32,224 bases of DNA from JABHIE01 sp964584805 (GTDB taxonomy: Bacteria; Planctomycetota; UBA1135), in contig CAZPAY010000023.1 of the NCBI GenBank assembly GCA_964584805.1, positions 1 to 32,224 on the forward strand, written 5' to 3'. A program made the translations under genes and the position numbers. Of the stretch, positions 21,773 through 30,915 are shown piece by piece. The stretch's first letter is position 1, and each line of letters opens with the position of its first letter. The notes under the pieces were generated by a model that was given only the letters and a program-made list of their open reading frames with translations, had not been told where the DNA came from and searched no databases.

Positions 21773-24642
21773 TGTTTTACCTCACGGCCATTTACAAAGA
21801 CATGCAAAATGCGCGTGCCTAATTCAAGCGGTGGCCCACTGTGGACCACCAAATCACCATCACGACCAGGTTGCAGCGAACCGATACGGTCCGCCACGCC
21901 AAACATTTCTGCCGCACCTGAAGTCAAACTTTCAAGCGCCTCGCGCGTGCCCAAACCATAACGGGCGGCCATGGAAAGTGCGCTTGGCAAGAAGCGACCC
22001 CCAAACTCACGGAAGGAGGCAAAGGCTACCTTCACGCCCTTTTGCTGCAGTTTAGCGGTTGGGACATAATCTTGGTTGCGGTGCCGCGAGACAAACGGCG
22101 GCGCCAAAACAGCACCCTCTATAGACACGCCCGCGTCATCGCCAAGCTCAGCCATGCCGGACAGTTGCGAAAGCACAGCACCGCTAAGCTGAGAATGAAC
22201 GGGGATTTCATACTCGGCAAACAGCGACAAGGCTGCACGGATTTCGTCCGCGCGATCGGCCTGTACGACGGCAACAGCGCGACCTTCGAACAATGCGCGC
22301 ATGCCCTCTAAGCTCCAATTTTTATCCGGCTCAGCTGGGCCATCGTCAGCTTTTACTTTTTTCTTTTTCTCTTTTTTCGCCCCGGCCTCTTCGATTTCGA
22401 TGCGATTCATTTCGAAATCAATCGCGCCTAAACCCGCAAGCTCAGCATGGACGGTCGCGTGCTCGGGAGCATCAAGCGTTACGGTAATCATCACATTGCC
22501 CATCTCAGTGGGGATTTCAAAAGTAACCGTGTCGCCTTCCCAAACGCCACCCTCTAAGTCGAATGTTTCGCCGCTCGGGTCATCGGGAGAACTAATCGCA
22601 GCGGTGACCTCTTTCCCCTCGTGATGGACGAGCATGTGGACTGTAATGGCTTCAGGCAAACGCTCGTCTTCGATGACGGCTTCCCATAGACCGTTGATGG
22701 GGTCGACCTCGACAGCTGCCTCTTCCTCCTCTTCGTCGGTGTCATTGGCATCGCCCTCGGCTGACTCATCTTGTGCCGCCTCTTCTTCCTCTTTTGAGCC
22801 TAACCAAGCCGCGGCTAGTTTCTCGCGGAGGCTTGACTCAGCGTCAACGCGCTTAGTCGCAATTCCGTCAGCGTGCTCTTTCTCCCATTTTGCACGCTCT
22901 TCGCGCCACTTTACCCACTTGTCGGCGTACTCCTTTCCTTTCTTCAAACTACCGGTAAGGCTGTTTAGCCCCTTTGCGTGATCACTCACATCAGCCGAAA
23001 AGTAAACCACATGACGGTCCGTCATGCCCGAGTCTTGGGGTAAGACGCCGGCCGTTTTGACGAAATCAAAACGCGCGCCCGTTGATGGGAATGATTGGCT
23101 TCCCGTCAAAACTGTAGTCACGCCGGCTGAGGCGACCGATGCCCAAGCCTCGTCCCAATAACCACCCGCAGCGACACGATTCATGAAAACTTCGGGCGAT
23201 ATATTATTCTCGCCCGTCAAATAAGCGGCTGAATCAATAAAGCCAGGAGTCAGATGGGCATTGGCGCCCGCCTCAACAATGCGCGCGCCGGGGGGATGCG
23301 GCACCGTACGACCTGCCGAAACGACCTTGCCGCCTTGCAGCAACACCTCGACACCGCCGGAAAGTGGCTCACCAATGCCCGACCACAATGTGCCTGCGCG
23401 TACAACGACAGGCTCGGCAATTGCGGCCTCGGTTACAGCCTGAGCGGAAGTGTCAACAACAGCGGCACGATCCCAAACACGCTCACCATCGACCCATGTT
23501 TCGCGAACGGATGCCGTCGCGCTTAGTGGCGCACCGTCAAGCACAACGAAATCGGCGTCCATGCCGGGCAGTAAACGCCCCACGCGCGATGCGACGCCAA
23601 GTGCCTCGGCTGCGAATTGGTTGGCACTACTTAATGCCAAGGAAGAATCTGCGCCGTATCCCTTCGATGCGGCCATGGCTTCAAGGAGCCAAGTCCAGCG
23701 GCCATGATTCGCAACAGCCATCGCAAAAGGAGAGCCCAGCGCGGCTAAAGAATCCGAGGCTGGTGGCTGCCACTGTGGATCTTCTGGCAAATTCCAGAAA
23801 AGTGGTGCGCGAAAAATCACCTTGGCGCCCGCCGCATTCAACTCACGCGCCATTTCGGACAAGCCATGCGAAGCAACCACGACGAGGGGCTTTTTCCACT
23901 CACGCGACAACTCAATCGCAGCACGAATGTCATCGGCGGAATCCGTCGCAACGCGTAAAGCTGCATCACTCGCAAGCCACTCCGCGAAAGCCGCGTCGTG
24001 CACATCAAACGACGCGCCGGTTTGTTGACTACGGTCAAAGCTCTGCCGCAAAGCCATCATGGCACCCGCGCGAGATTGGGGAGCCTGTGCGATAGCCACC
24101 AAATCAGGGTTGGCATCGGTTGGCGGCAACGGGGGACGGAAATAGTCAGGCGCATCCCATGCGCGCGAAGTCATTTCAATGCGCAGGTCACTGTGTGCAT
24201 TCAAAACGCGGTCTGCCCCGGCCGTCTTAACTACGGCACCTCGCCCACCCACTAATCGTGAACGGTCGGGTGAAAGATAAACCGTCGTGATTCCGCGAGA
24301 CAGCAGGCTAGTGGTGTCGCTATAGGAATTGAAATTATCAAAAGCACGACGGTGCGCACCCAAAGAATGATCGCCTTGTGAGCCAGAGCCCGTCAACCAC
24401 GCGTCGGCAGCGACAAACCCCGGCAAGAGGTAAGCATCGCCAAAATCGACAACTTCGCAGAGTGGCGGCAAATCGTTTTCATTGCCGACAATGCCCGCAA
24501 TTTTGCCGTCTTGCACAAGTAACCACGCCTCGTGCTGGGCATCATTCCCAGCAAAGAAAACATGATCCGCGTGATAGGCAACCATCGCTTCTTGCGCCGG
24601 CACGGCGAGAAACAAGCCAAGTAATAAGGAAGACAGAGCCAT
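21769..24642 (-). CDS. Secreted double amidohydrolase-like protein E (two degenerate domains)
   Basis: 957 residues, twice the usual size. After a signal peptide (MALSSLLLGLFLAVPA), domain 1 (to ~405) has YLLPGFVAADAWLTGS without HxH but keeps GGRGAVVKTAG and GMDADFVVLDGAPLS. Domain 2 (from ~415) has LTPGFIDSAAYLTG, again without HxH, and keeps FDFVKTAG and PGRDGDLVVHSGPP. Inside domain 2 is a charged helical insert (WVKWREERAKWEKEHADG, then a Glu-rich run) and a ~100-residue beta domain (INGLWEAVIEDERLPEAITV onward) that is not an amidohydrolase part. It arose by fusion or tandem duplication within the array. No hydrolytic site is expected. It starts 2 bases after D. Confidence 0.83.
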   Translation of the reverse strand: MALSSLLLGLFLAVPAQEAMVAYHADHVFFAGNDAQHEAWLLVQDGKIAGIVGNENDLPPLCEVVDFGDAYLLPGFVAADAWLTGSGSQGDHSLGAHRRAFDNFNSYSDTTSLLSRGITTVYLSPDRSRLVGGRGAVVKTAGADRVLNAHSDLRIEMTSRAWDAPDYFRPPLPPTDANPDLVAIAQAPQSRAGAMMALRQSFDRSQQTGASFDVHDAAFAEWLASDAALRVATDSADDIRAAIELSREWKKPLVVVASHGLSEMARELNAAGAKVIFRAPLFWNLPEDPQWQPPASDSLAALGSPFAMAVANHGRWTWLLEAMAASKGYGADSSLALSSANQFAAEALGVASRVGRLLPGMDADFVVLDGAPLSATASVRETWVDGERVWDRAAVVDTSAQAVTEAAIAEPVVVRAGTLWSGIGEPLSGGVEVLLQGGKVVSAGRTVPHPPGARIVEAGANAHLTPGFIDSAAYLTGENNISPEVFMNRVAAGGYWDEAWASVASAGVTTVLTGSQSFPSTGARFDFVKTAGVLPQDSGMTDRHVVYFSADVSDHAKGLNSLTGSLKKGKEYADKWVKWREERAKWEKEHADGIATKRVDAESSLREKLAAAWLGSKEEEEAAQDESAEGDANDTDEEEEEAAVEVDPINGLWEAVIEDERLPEAITVHMLVHHEGKEVTAAISSPDDPSGETFDLEGGVWEGDTVTFEIPTEMGNVMITVTLDAPEHATVHAELAGLGAIDFEMNRIEIEEAGAKKEKKKKVKADDGPAEPDKNWSLEGMRALFEGRAVAVVQADRADEIRAALSLFAEYEIPVHSQLSGAVLSQLSGMAELGDDAGVSIEGAVLAPPFVSRHRNQDYVPTAKLQQKGVKVAFASFREFGGRFLPSALSMAARYGLGTREALESLTSGAAEMFGVADRIGSLQPGRDGDLVVHSGPPLELGTRILHVFVNGREVKQ

Positions 24643-24644
24643 GC

Positions 24645-25994
24645 TTAGCGGCCCTCATTCAGGCGTTGCAAACGCTCATCGGTGTTGCGGTCGTAAGTGC
24701 GATTGCCGCGCATCCAGACTTCAAGCACGCGAGAGCTTGCATCGAGCGGGTCGCCCGAAAGCAAAACAAAAGTGCCGTCGGCGCCGGGCGTGAGCGAGCC
24801 GACTTGCCCCGCAAGACCCCACAACTCGGCAGGCACGGTTGTGATTGCAGCTAACGCCACACCGCGAGGCACCCCCTCGCGCAGGCAAGTCGCCGCTTGA
24901 TAACCCAACTTATTAGGGCCGAGCAAAGCGCCGTAAGAACTCAGCGCAAATTTCACGCCAGCGTCATGAAACACCTTTGGCGCGAATGTTTCCATCTCTT
25001 CATAAGTCACGGGGTCGCGCTCGATGTGCCAAAGGCCACCGCGCAAGACCACGCCGAGACCGGCACCAACTAGCTCATCGGCGGCCTTCCAGGCGCGGGC
25101 GGTCACGACAAAAACCGTCTGCTCAAGCAAACCCATATCGCTCACCCACTTCTTACCATGGACGACATCACTTGCCGAATCACAAGCTAACCAAATGCGC
25201 TCGTCACCATTACGGATGGCAAGCAAACCGCGATCTTGATCGCCGAGGTCTTCCTCGGAAATCAAAGCCTTGCCTGTGAAGTCATCGCCAAAACGCACTG
25301 CGCCCGCTTGGGAATCCCAGCCGTCGGCATCGTCGGGCTTCTGGTCAGGTGCGGCGTCGTGCTTAGCCAAAATTTCGCGATTGACACCTTGGTCGGTAAG
25401 ACGCTGACCGATATCGCGCAGTCGCAAATCAAGCCCATCAAAGGCCTCGCGCAATTCAGCAAGCTGAGACGAGCGGCTCCAGCGACGCTTTGGCGTAATC
25501 GCAACCTTCATCCCTAAATCGCCCGCGAGCGTCATCTGCTCGATGGTCATTGCGCCGGGCATCACCACGCGGCCGCGACCACCAATCACCGTATCGTTGC
25601 CCGGCATGACACCAATGGCCACGGTGCCGCTGCGGAGCTCGTCCTCGAAAAAGGTAGCAACCGGATTAATCGAATCGGCAACATTAAGGAATGGCGCAAT
25701 CGGCACGCCCTCGTTGGCGCGGTCCATACCCGAATTTGAGTGCGCCTCGGCAAAGCCCGCAAACAGGGTCGCATCGGGGTATTCGTGCAGAATTGACTCG
25801 TAAGGCACCTCGAGGTCAGCGCCGCCAACAGCGGTAATGCGACCGTTTTCAATCAACAAGGTACCGTCGACGATTGTCGTATCGCCCGTCATGATTCGGC
25901 CGGCGCGGATGGCAACCGAACCGCTTTGTGCGGGCAAAACGCTGGTCAGCAAGAACGCACAAGCAAGTGCAGAAGTAGAAAGAAAATGGCGCAT
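24645..25994 (-). CDS. Secreted amidohydrolase-like protein D (partly degenerate)
   Basis: 449 residues. The ATG at 25994 is chosen because it gives a standard signal peptide (MRHFLSTSALACAFLLTSVLPAQ) 4 bases after gene C; a longer frame would overlap C. The metal motif is reduced to LFAGFAEAHSNSG, with His85 the only residue of the HxH kept and Asn in the second place. GGRGRVVMPGA stands for the VVKTAG motif with Lys replaced. FALSSYGALLGPNK replaces the Asp ligand loop. GSLTPGADGTFVLLSGDPLDASS is strongly conserved. It is intermediate in decay between F and the rest. Metal binding, if any, would be weak. Confidence 0.83.
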   Translation of the reverse strand: MRHFLSTSALACAFLLTSVLPAQSGSVAIRAGRIMTGDTTIVDGTLLIENGRITAVGGADLEVPYESILHEYPDATLFAGFAEAHSNSGMDRANEGVPIAPFLNVADSINPVATFFEDELRSGTVAIGVMPGNDTVIGGRGRVVMPGAMTIEQMTLAGDLGMKVAITPKRRWSRSSQLAELREAFDGLDLRLRDIGQRLTDQGVNREILAKHDAAPDQKPDDADGWDSQAGAVRFGDDFTGKALISEEDLGDQDRGLLAIRNGDERIWLACDSASDVVHGKKWVSDMGLLEQTVFVVTARAWKAADELVGAGLGVVLRGGLWHIERDPVTYEEMETFAPKVFHDAGVKFALSSYGALLGPNKLGYQAATCLREGVPRGVALAAITTVPAELWGLAGQVGSLTPGADGTFVLLSGDPLDASSRVLEVWMRGNRTYDRNTDERLQRLNEGR

Positions 25995-25998
25995 GGAT

Positions 25999-27459
25999 TT
26001 AGTTGCGGTTGTCGACGACGATGCGGCCGTCAAGGACGACCAGGAGGATGCGGGAGGTTTCCGAAAGTGGGTCGCCTGACCACAAAACGAGGTCGGCGTC
26101 TAGGCCGGGGCGAATGGCGCCCAAGCGATTGGCTTGACCGCACATTTCGGCGGCGCGGCCCGTAATCATGGTGAGTGCCTCGGCGCGGTCGAGACCGGCG
26201 CGAGCGGCAGTGCGTGCTTGATGAATCAAACTGCTTTCCGTGCGCGGCGTGTCATGTGCTTCGACCGACGCCTGCACGACATTCACGCCCGCCTGCGAAA
26301 GCAAACGCGCTTGTGCGGGGTTTGACTTGAGGCGTGAGTTACGACGACCGCGGTAAAAGCCATCGGCTAAGCCTTCAGGAGGTGCAGTCAGCAAAAGTAA
26401 ATCAAGCGCCTGACCTCGCGGACGCCAGATACCGAGCGCGCTGTCAAAACCCGCCTCATGCTCGTGCGGGAGGCCGTCTTCGTTGAGATGCTCACAGCAA
26501 ATCGGCTCGGCATGCATGGCCCCGCGCATCGATTCAATCGCAGCCGGGCCACGCAAAAGCGCGCGTGACGAGTTGTCAAAAGCCGGGCCAAGCACAACCG
26601 AAATCTGATGCTCACCTAAGTAGTCGGCAATCAGCCACGCCTCGGTTGCCTCTTCAAGGATGAGCCGCGGGAACTCGAACTCATCTTGAAAGCGCATCGC
26701 AGTCTGCAAGTCATTGGACACGCGAGCTTGCACGCGCACGGGGATGCGCCCCTCAAGTGCAGCGACCAATGGCTCAAGTTGAGCGTTAAATTCCGCCTTG
26801 CCTGTGGCGCGCGCTTTTTGATATGCCTTAGCCTCGTAAAAACTGCGACGGACTTCCCAGGTAGAGCCCATGCGAGTGGTTGGGCGGCGAGATGAAAAAG
26901 AGCTCGTCCAGGGGCCGCGCGGGCTTCCGTTGTATTGAGCGGGATCAATACCCAAACTGATTTTGACTGCGGCGGCGGAATCAATCACACGAGCCGACGG
27001 TGTGCCTTTGCCGAACAAACTTGCTGCAGGAGCGCCAGCCGTTTTGACAAATGCACCGAGCCCGCCGATGACATTCCAGCTGTCGGGGCTGACATAAGCC
27101 GAGGTCACACCTTGAGCAAGCGCGCGCGGAAATGCGGCACTATCTAAATCAAGCAAATCGGCGACGCGATGATGCGCGACCTCACTCGACTGCTCGACCG
27201 TGGCGTGCGTCACCCCCATCAAAGAAAAAGCATCAACCAAACCGGGTGTGAGGTGCGCGCCAGGGACGGTCACCGTCTCTGCACCGGCAGTCACGGAGAC
27301 AATCTTGCCGTCGGCAATCGTCACGATTGCATTGGCCATGACTTGACCATCACCCAAATGCAGTTGTTCAGCCTGCAAGACCAAGTCGCCAGCGGTTTGC
27401 GGAGCGAGTGCAAGTAAAACCGACGATGCCAAAGTCGCCAATCCTGAGAAAGCCATCAT
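25999..27459 (-). CDS. Secreted amidohydrolase-like protein C (pseudoenzyme)
   Basis: 486 residues with a signal peptide (MMAFSGLATLASSVLLALAP). LTPGLVDAFSLMG replaces PGxxDxHxH; GLGAFVKTAGA keeps the VKTAG motif. Residues ~155-200 carry an Arg/Ser-rich stretch (SSFSSRRPTTRMGSTWEVRR) similar to the region of F with NTRRTFKNGVEW, a shared trait within the array. Late residues ASVEAHDTPRTES stand near the Asp site but do not fit the ligand pattern with confidence. RLGAIRPGLDADLVLWSGDPLSETS is the conserved C-terminal strand pair. It overlaps B by 4 bases. Confidence 0.83.
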   Translation of the reverse strand: MMAFSGLATLASSVLLALAPQTAGDLVLQAEQLHLGDGQVMANAIVTIADGKIVSVTAGAETVTVPGAHLTPGLVDAFSLMGVTHATVEQSSEVAHHRVADLLDLDSAAFPRALAQGVTSAYVSPDSWNVIGGLGAFVKTAGAPAASLFGKGTPSARVIDSAAAVKISLGIDPAQYNGSPRGPWTSSFSSRRPTTRMGSTWEVRRSFYEAKAYQKARATGKAEFNAQLEPLVAALEGRIPVRVQARVSNDLQTAMRFQDEFEFPRLILEEATEAWLIADYLGEHQISVVLGPAFDNSSRALLRGPAAIESMRGAMHAEPICCEHLNEDGLPHEHEAGFDSALGIWRPRGQALDLLLLTAPPEGLADGFYRGRRNSRLKSNPAQARLLSQAGVNVVQASVEAHDTPRTESSLIHQARTAARAGLDRAEALTMITGRAAEMCGQANRLGAIRPGLDADLVLWSGDPLSETSRILLVVLDGRIVVDNRN

Positions 27460-28598
27460 TTTGAAACCTCCATATTTTTCGGCGTGCCGTGGTAAACCGT
27501 TTTGCCACCAATCATCACCGCGCGCACGCGGGCAGTTGCGTCAAGTGGGTGCGCCGACCACAAAACGAGGTCAGCTCGCTTGCCGGCTTCGATCGATCCC
27601 GCGACATCTGCCACGCCCGCCAATTCGGCGGCGGCAATCGTCAAACCGCGCATCGCCGCAAGCGGATTGCGTGCCAAGCGCGACCACATCATGGCCGCCT
27701 GACGGTTTGCGTGAGGGTTGCGTTCCGAGGATGAGCTGCCAAACGCCGGCTGAATTTTTGCTTTACCGAGTGCCTTTAGCGTCTCGGGTGTGCGTGCCGA
27801 CCACTGAGACGCAGGCAGCGCGATGACGCCGATCAATTGCCCCGCGAGCAAAGAGCCGTAATCAGCCAAATCGCCCTTTGCGATGAAATAGCTCGCGCTA
27901 CCCGCACTGGACGCTTCGACCAAACGACCGAGCCAATCTCCGTGCACCCGATTCGCCGCGCGCACGGCTTCCGCCTGCTCGACGAAAACAACAGGTGATT
28001 GCCGCACCATGCCCGACTCAAGGCCCGCGCGATACAAATCAACCGCGCCCGTCAGAGCCGAAGGCCCCATGCGATGATCCTCAACCGCACTCTCAATCAG
28101 CGAAACCATCGGCCGCGCCTTTTTCTTGAGCATCTCAGCGCGCTCGGTGCCTGGAGTCACGACAACCGACCAGCCCGACAAAACATTTTCACCGCTGGGG
28201 ACGACATGCACAGCGGTAAAACCTTCGGCCAATCGGTCTTGCCAATAATCTGCGCTCAAATCGAGCGCGTCGGCGACTTGCAACTGCGGCGTAAGCGCCC
28301 GTGAATTTTCGGACGACCGTTTATCAACACCACCTGTAGTAAACGCATCGACAAAGCCCGGCGCCAAAACGCCATCAAGGGCAAAAGTGCGGCAGCCCTC
28401 AGGCACTTTGATATCAGGGCCAACTGCGACAATGCGGCCATCGGCGATATGCACCGCCCAATCAGCATGTGCTTGGCCATCTGGGCCGATGACTGCGGTT
28501 GGCTGCAAAATCTGGCTTGTCGAAGTCGCGGCATCTTGTGCGGCGAGTTGCGGCGTCAAAATCGCCAACGAAAGGGAAAAGCTAAGGAGTAATCTCAT
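27456..28598 (-). CDS. Secreted amidohydrolase-like protein B (pseudoenzyme)
   Basis: 380 residues, the shortest member. The ATG at 28598 gives a signal peptide (MRLLLSFSLSLAILTPQLAAQ) 4 bases after gene A; an upstream ATG lies inside A. LAPGFVDAFTTGG replaces PGxxDxHxH. The VVKTAG motif has become VVVTPGT. FGSSSSERNPHANRQAAMMW near residue 300 takes the Asp ligand place and the helix after it, with Ser/Glu/Arg. GSIEAGKRADLVLWSAHPLDATA is kept. No charged insertion. Not expected to hydrolyse. Confidence 0.82.
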   Translation of the reverse strand: MRLLLSFSLSLAILTPQLAAQDAATSTSQILQPTAVIGPDGQAHADWAVHIADGRIVAVGPDIKVPEGCRTFALDGVLAPGFVDAFTTGGVDKRSSENSRALTPQLQVADALDLSADYWQDRLAEGFTAVHVVPSGENVLSGWSVVVTPGTERAEMLKKKARPMVSLIESAVEDHRMGPSALTGAVDLYRAGLESGMVRQSPVVFVEQAEAVRAANRVHGDWLGRLVEASSAGSASYFIAKGDLADYGSLLAGQLIGVIALPASQWSARTPETLKALGKAKIQPAFGSSSSERNPHANRQAAMMWSRLARNPLAAMRGLTIAAAELAGVADVAGSIEAGKRADLVLWSAHPLDATARVRAVMIGGKTVYHGTPKNMEVSK

Positions 28599-28602
28599 CA
28601 AA

Positions 28603-29985
28603 CTATCGCGGCTTGTGCGCCCGCACGGCGGCGGATGCGTCAAATGGGGAATCGCCTTCGAAGCGAATCATGGAAGCGCTTGCACCGCGGCCCAATCGGC
28701 CGAGGGCAGGGTCAAGACCCAAGATGCGAGCAGGGATTTCGGTTAGAGATGCCCAAACGCCTGTTGCGTCAGCACCAGCGGCAATCAACTCGCCGGCGCG
28801 CATCAGCATCAAGGCTTGCGTGCCGTCGGATGCGCCCGAAGCGAGCGCGACATCAACACCAGCAGATGCAAGTGCAAAATAACGCTCGGTAAAAGTGCGG
28901 TGAATCGCAGAAGCGCCAGCTTGCGGCAAACAGGCTAAGACCACCGGCACATCGGCATCGGCAATCGCGGCGGCCATCAAATCAGCATCTCGCGCGCTCA
29001 CCAAAACACTATCTAATTGGTATTGCTCGGTCAGCTCAAGGACCGTCGCGATTTCATCGGCGGTCTGCACCTCAAAGCGCACCTGAATCGCGCCATCGAT
29101 GGCATCGAGAATGGGCTTTTGCGCATCGCTCAACTTAGGCTGACGCGGACGCTTTGGCGCTTTAGGTTGCTTAGGCTTTTTCAGGTCTTTGCCTTTGTCA
29201 TCTTGGGTCTCGCCTTTGTCGATTTTGGCCTGATACTCATCACGCTCTTTTGCCCACTTTTCAACTTTCTCAGGGTATTCCTCGACGGCCTTGTCGTATT
29301 TTTCGACCTTTTCGTCGTAGTCATCCCAAGAATCGCGCCACGATTGGGCGTCGTCAAAAAGGTCGCGCATCTCAACGGCACTCAGACTGGCGCGCGTTGA
29401 GGAGTTGCTCATGGAATCGCCAACAATCTCATAAGCGACCTTGCCCGCAGGTAGCGGCAAGTCATTTGCCGAAAACACAACCGCAGTGCCTTGACCGCGC
29501 TGCATTGGCCCGCTGCCGAAAGTCACATAAGCCGCAGCCACGCCTGCTTGTCGCGCAGCGGCGATACGACCCGATAGTGCCGTGTCTTCGCCCGCAAAAT
29601 CTTCTGGCAAACTATCACGCACATCGAGCCAAGCCGAGTGATTGCGCGTCGACATCTCAGCGGCGGGCAACAGCCGCGACCAAGCATCGACCAGCCCAGG
29701 CGCAAGCGTGCCTTTGACGGCAATCGGCTTGCTGGGCTTTGAGCCCCCCATGCCGAAAAGGCCGCCGCTCTTTTTCTCGGCCGGCGCCGAAGCGCGCACC
29801 CAAGCGACCACACCGTTTTCGATGCGCACAAAAGCAGGAGACAACACGCGGCCAGGGCCGAGCCAAGCGGCATCGGCGGCAATGGTGTAAGCCTTTTCGT
29901 AGCCACCGTCAGGCAGATCAGATTGGGCAAGGGCGGAAGCGGGCAAACACACCGCTAGGGAAAGAAGGACGAGAAGTCGTCTCAT
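28603..29985 (-). CDS. Secreted amidohydrolase-like protein A (pseudoenzyme with charged insertion)
   Basis: 460 residues, first gene of the array, divergent from lpxA. Signal peptide MRRLLVLLSLAVCLPASALA. LAPGLVDAWSRLLPA (residues 95-109) replaces the HxH motif. Residues ~210-285 are a highly charged, probably coiled-coil insertion (EKVEKYDKAVEEYPEKVEKW and onward) ending in a Lys/Pro-rich run (KKPKQPKAPKRPRQPK), in a place similar to the insertions of E and G. LASGASDGTQALMLM replaces the Asp loop, with one Asp nearby. The C-terminus is short. A promoter for the whole array should lie in the 55 bases upstream; none is clear. Confidence 0.82.
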   Translation of the reverse strand: MRRLLVLLSLAVCLPASALAQSDLPDGGYEKAYTIAADAAWLGPGRVLSPAFVRIENGVVAWVRASAPAEKKSGGLFGMGGSKPSKPIAVKGTLAPGLVDAWSRLLPAAEMSTRNHSAWLDVRDSLPEDFAGEDTALSGRIAAARQAGVAAAYVTFGSGPMQRGQGTAVVFSANDLPLPAGKVAYEIVGDSMSNSSTRASLSAVEMRDLFDDAQSWRDSWDDYDEKVEKYDKAVEEYPEKVEKWAKERDEYQAKIDKGETQDDKGKDLKKPKQPKAPKRPRQPKLSDAQKPILDAIDGAIQVRFEVQTADEIATVLELTEQYQLDSVLVSARDADLMAAAIADADVPVVLACLPQAGASAIHRTFTERYFALASAGVDVALASGASDGTQALMLMRAGELIAAGADATGVWASLTEIPARILGLDPALGRLGRGASASMIRFEGDSPFDASAAVRAHKPR

Positions 29986-30040
29986 GGCTACAGGTTACGC
30001 GGCAGAGGCATCACTATTAAAGAGTATTTACACTGTTCTT

Positions 30041-30847
30041 ATGTCAAATTCGCTCGCCCGACCCGTTGTGCACCCCACCGCCGTCGTCTTGCCCGGCTCT
30101 GAGCTGGCCGACGGTGTCGAAGTCGGGCCTTATGCCGTGATTGAGCCTGGCGTCGAAGTCGGCGAAAACGTAAAAATCGGCCCGCATGTGCATCTACTTG
30201 GCCGCACGCTCATTGGCGCGGGCACGGTCATCGGCTCAGGGTCGGTCATCGGCGGAGAGCCCCAAGACAAAGGCTATGACGGCACTCGCACGCTGGTCCG
30301 CGTGGGTGAAAATTGCCGAATTCACGAGCATGTCACGATTCACCGCGCCACAACTGAGGGCGACGGCCCCTTCGAAACGGTTATTGGCAATCGCGTGATG
30401 ATGATGGTGAATAGCCATGTCGGGCATAACAGCCGGGTCGACGAAGACGCGATTTTGGTCAATGGCTCGCTGGTGGCCGGTCATGCGCATGTTTGCGCGG
30501 GTGCAATCTTGTCGGGGAATGCCGCGTTACATCAATTCGGGACAATTGGCCGACTGACCATGGTCGGTGGCGCGACGATGGTGACGAAGGATGCCCCGCC
30601 GTTTTCGATTGTGGCCGGAAGTTATCCGGTTTTGTGGCGGTCGCCCAATGCAGTTGGATTGCGCCGAGCTGGGTTAGAGCGCGAAGAGCGAAATGCCCTG
30701 CGGAAAGCGCTTTTCTCAATTTTCCGCGACTCCGATTCGATTCGTGGTGCTGCGGAAAGCTTTATGGGCAATGAGTTTGCGACGGTTCGCGAGTTGGCCG
30801 AGTTTGTGATGAATTCCAAACGCGGGGTTTGTGCGGGTCGCGGCTAA
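30041..30847 (+). CDS. lpxA: UDP-N-acetylglucosamine acyltransferase
   Basis: 268 residues, the normal LpxA length. It adds the first acyl chain to UDP-GlcNAc in lipid A synthesis, in the cytoplasm. The N-terminal two thirds are hexapeptide repeats of a left-handed beta-helix (VHPTAVVLPGSELADGVEVG onward). IGGEPQDKGYDG, IHEHVTIHRAT and the catalytic histidine in NSHVGHNSRV are typical. The C-terminal helical part is VGLRRAGLEREERNALRKAL. The start at 30041 is chosen to fit the family N-terminus; a longer frame from 29984 overlaps the array gene on the other strand. No other lpx gene is near it. Its presence points to an outer membrane with lipid A. Confidence 0.93.
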   Translation: MSNSLARPVVHPTAVVLPGSELADGVEVGPYAVIEPGVEVGENVKIGPHVHLLGRTLIGAGTVIGSGSVIGGEPQDKGYDGTRTLVRVGENCRIHEHVTIHRATTEGDGPFETVIGNRVMMMVNSHVGHNSRVDEDAILVNGSLVAGHAHVCAGAILSGNAALHQFGTIGRLTMVGGATMVTKDAPPFSIVAGSYPVLWRSPNAVGLRRAGLEREERNALRKALFSIFRDSDSIRGAAESFMGNEFATVRELAEFVMNSKRGVCAGRG

Positions 30848-30881
30848 CAATGCGAATGCTCGGTTAAGTAGCTTCCTTCCA

Positions 30882-30915
30882 TGTCACAGAAAAACGATTC
30901 GGCTTTTCTGTGACA
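30882..30915. terminator. Hairpin terminator between convergent genes
   Basis: A perfect 12 bp stem (TGTCACAGAAAA / TTTTCTGTGACA) with a 10-base loop. On the plus strand a run of seven T follows a few bases later (30922-30928), fitting termination of lpxA. The RCC1-gene stop lies inside the stem. Confidence 0.75.
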
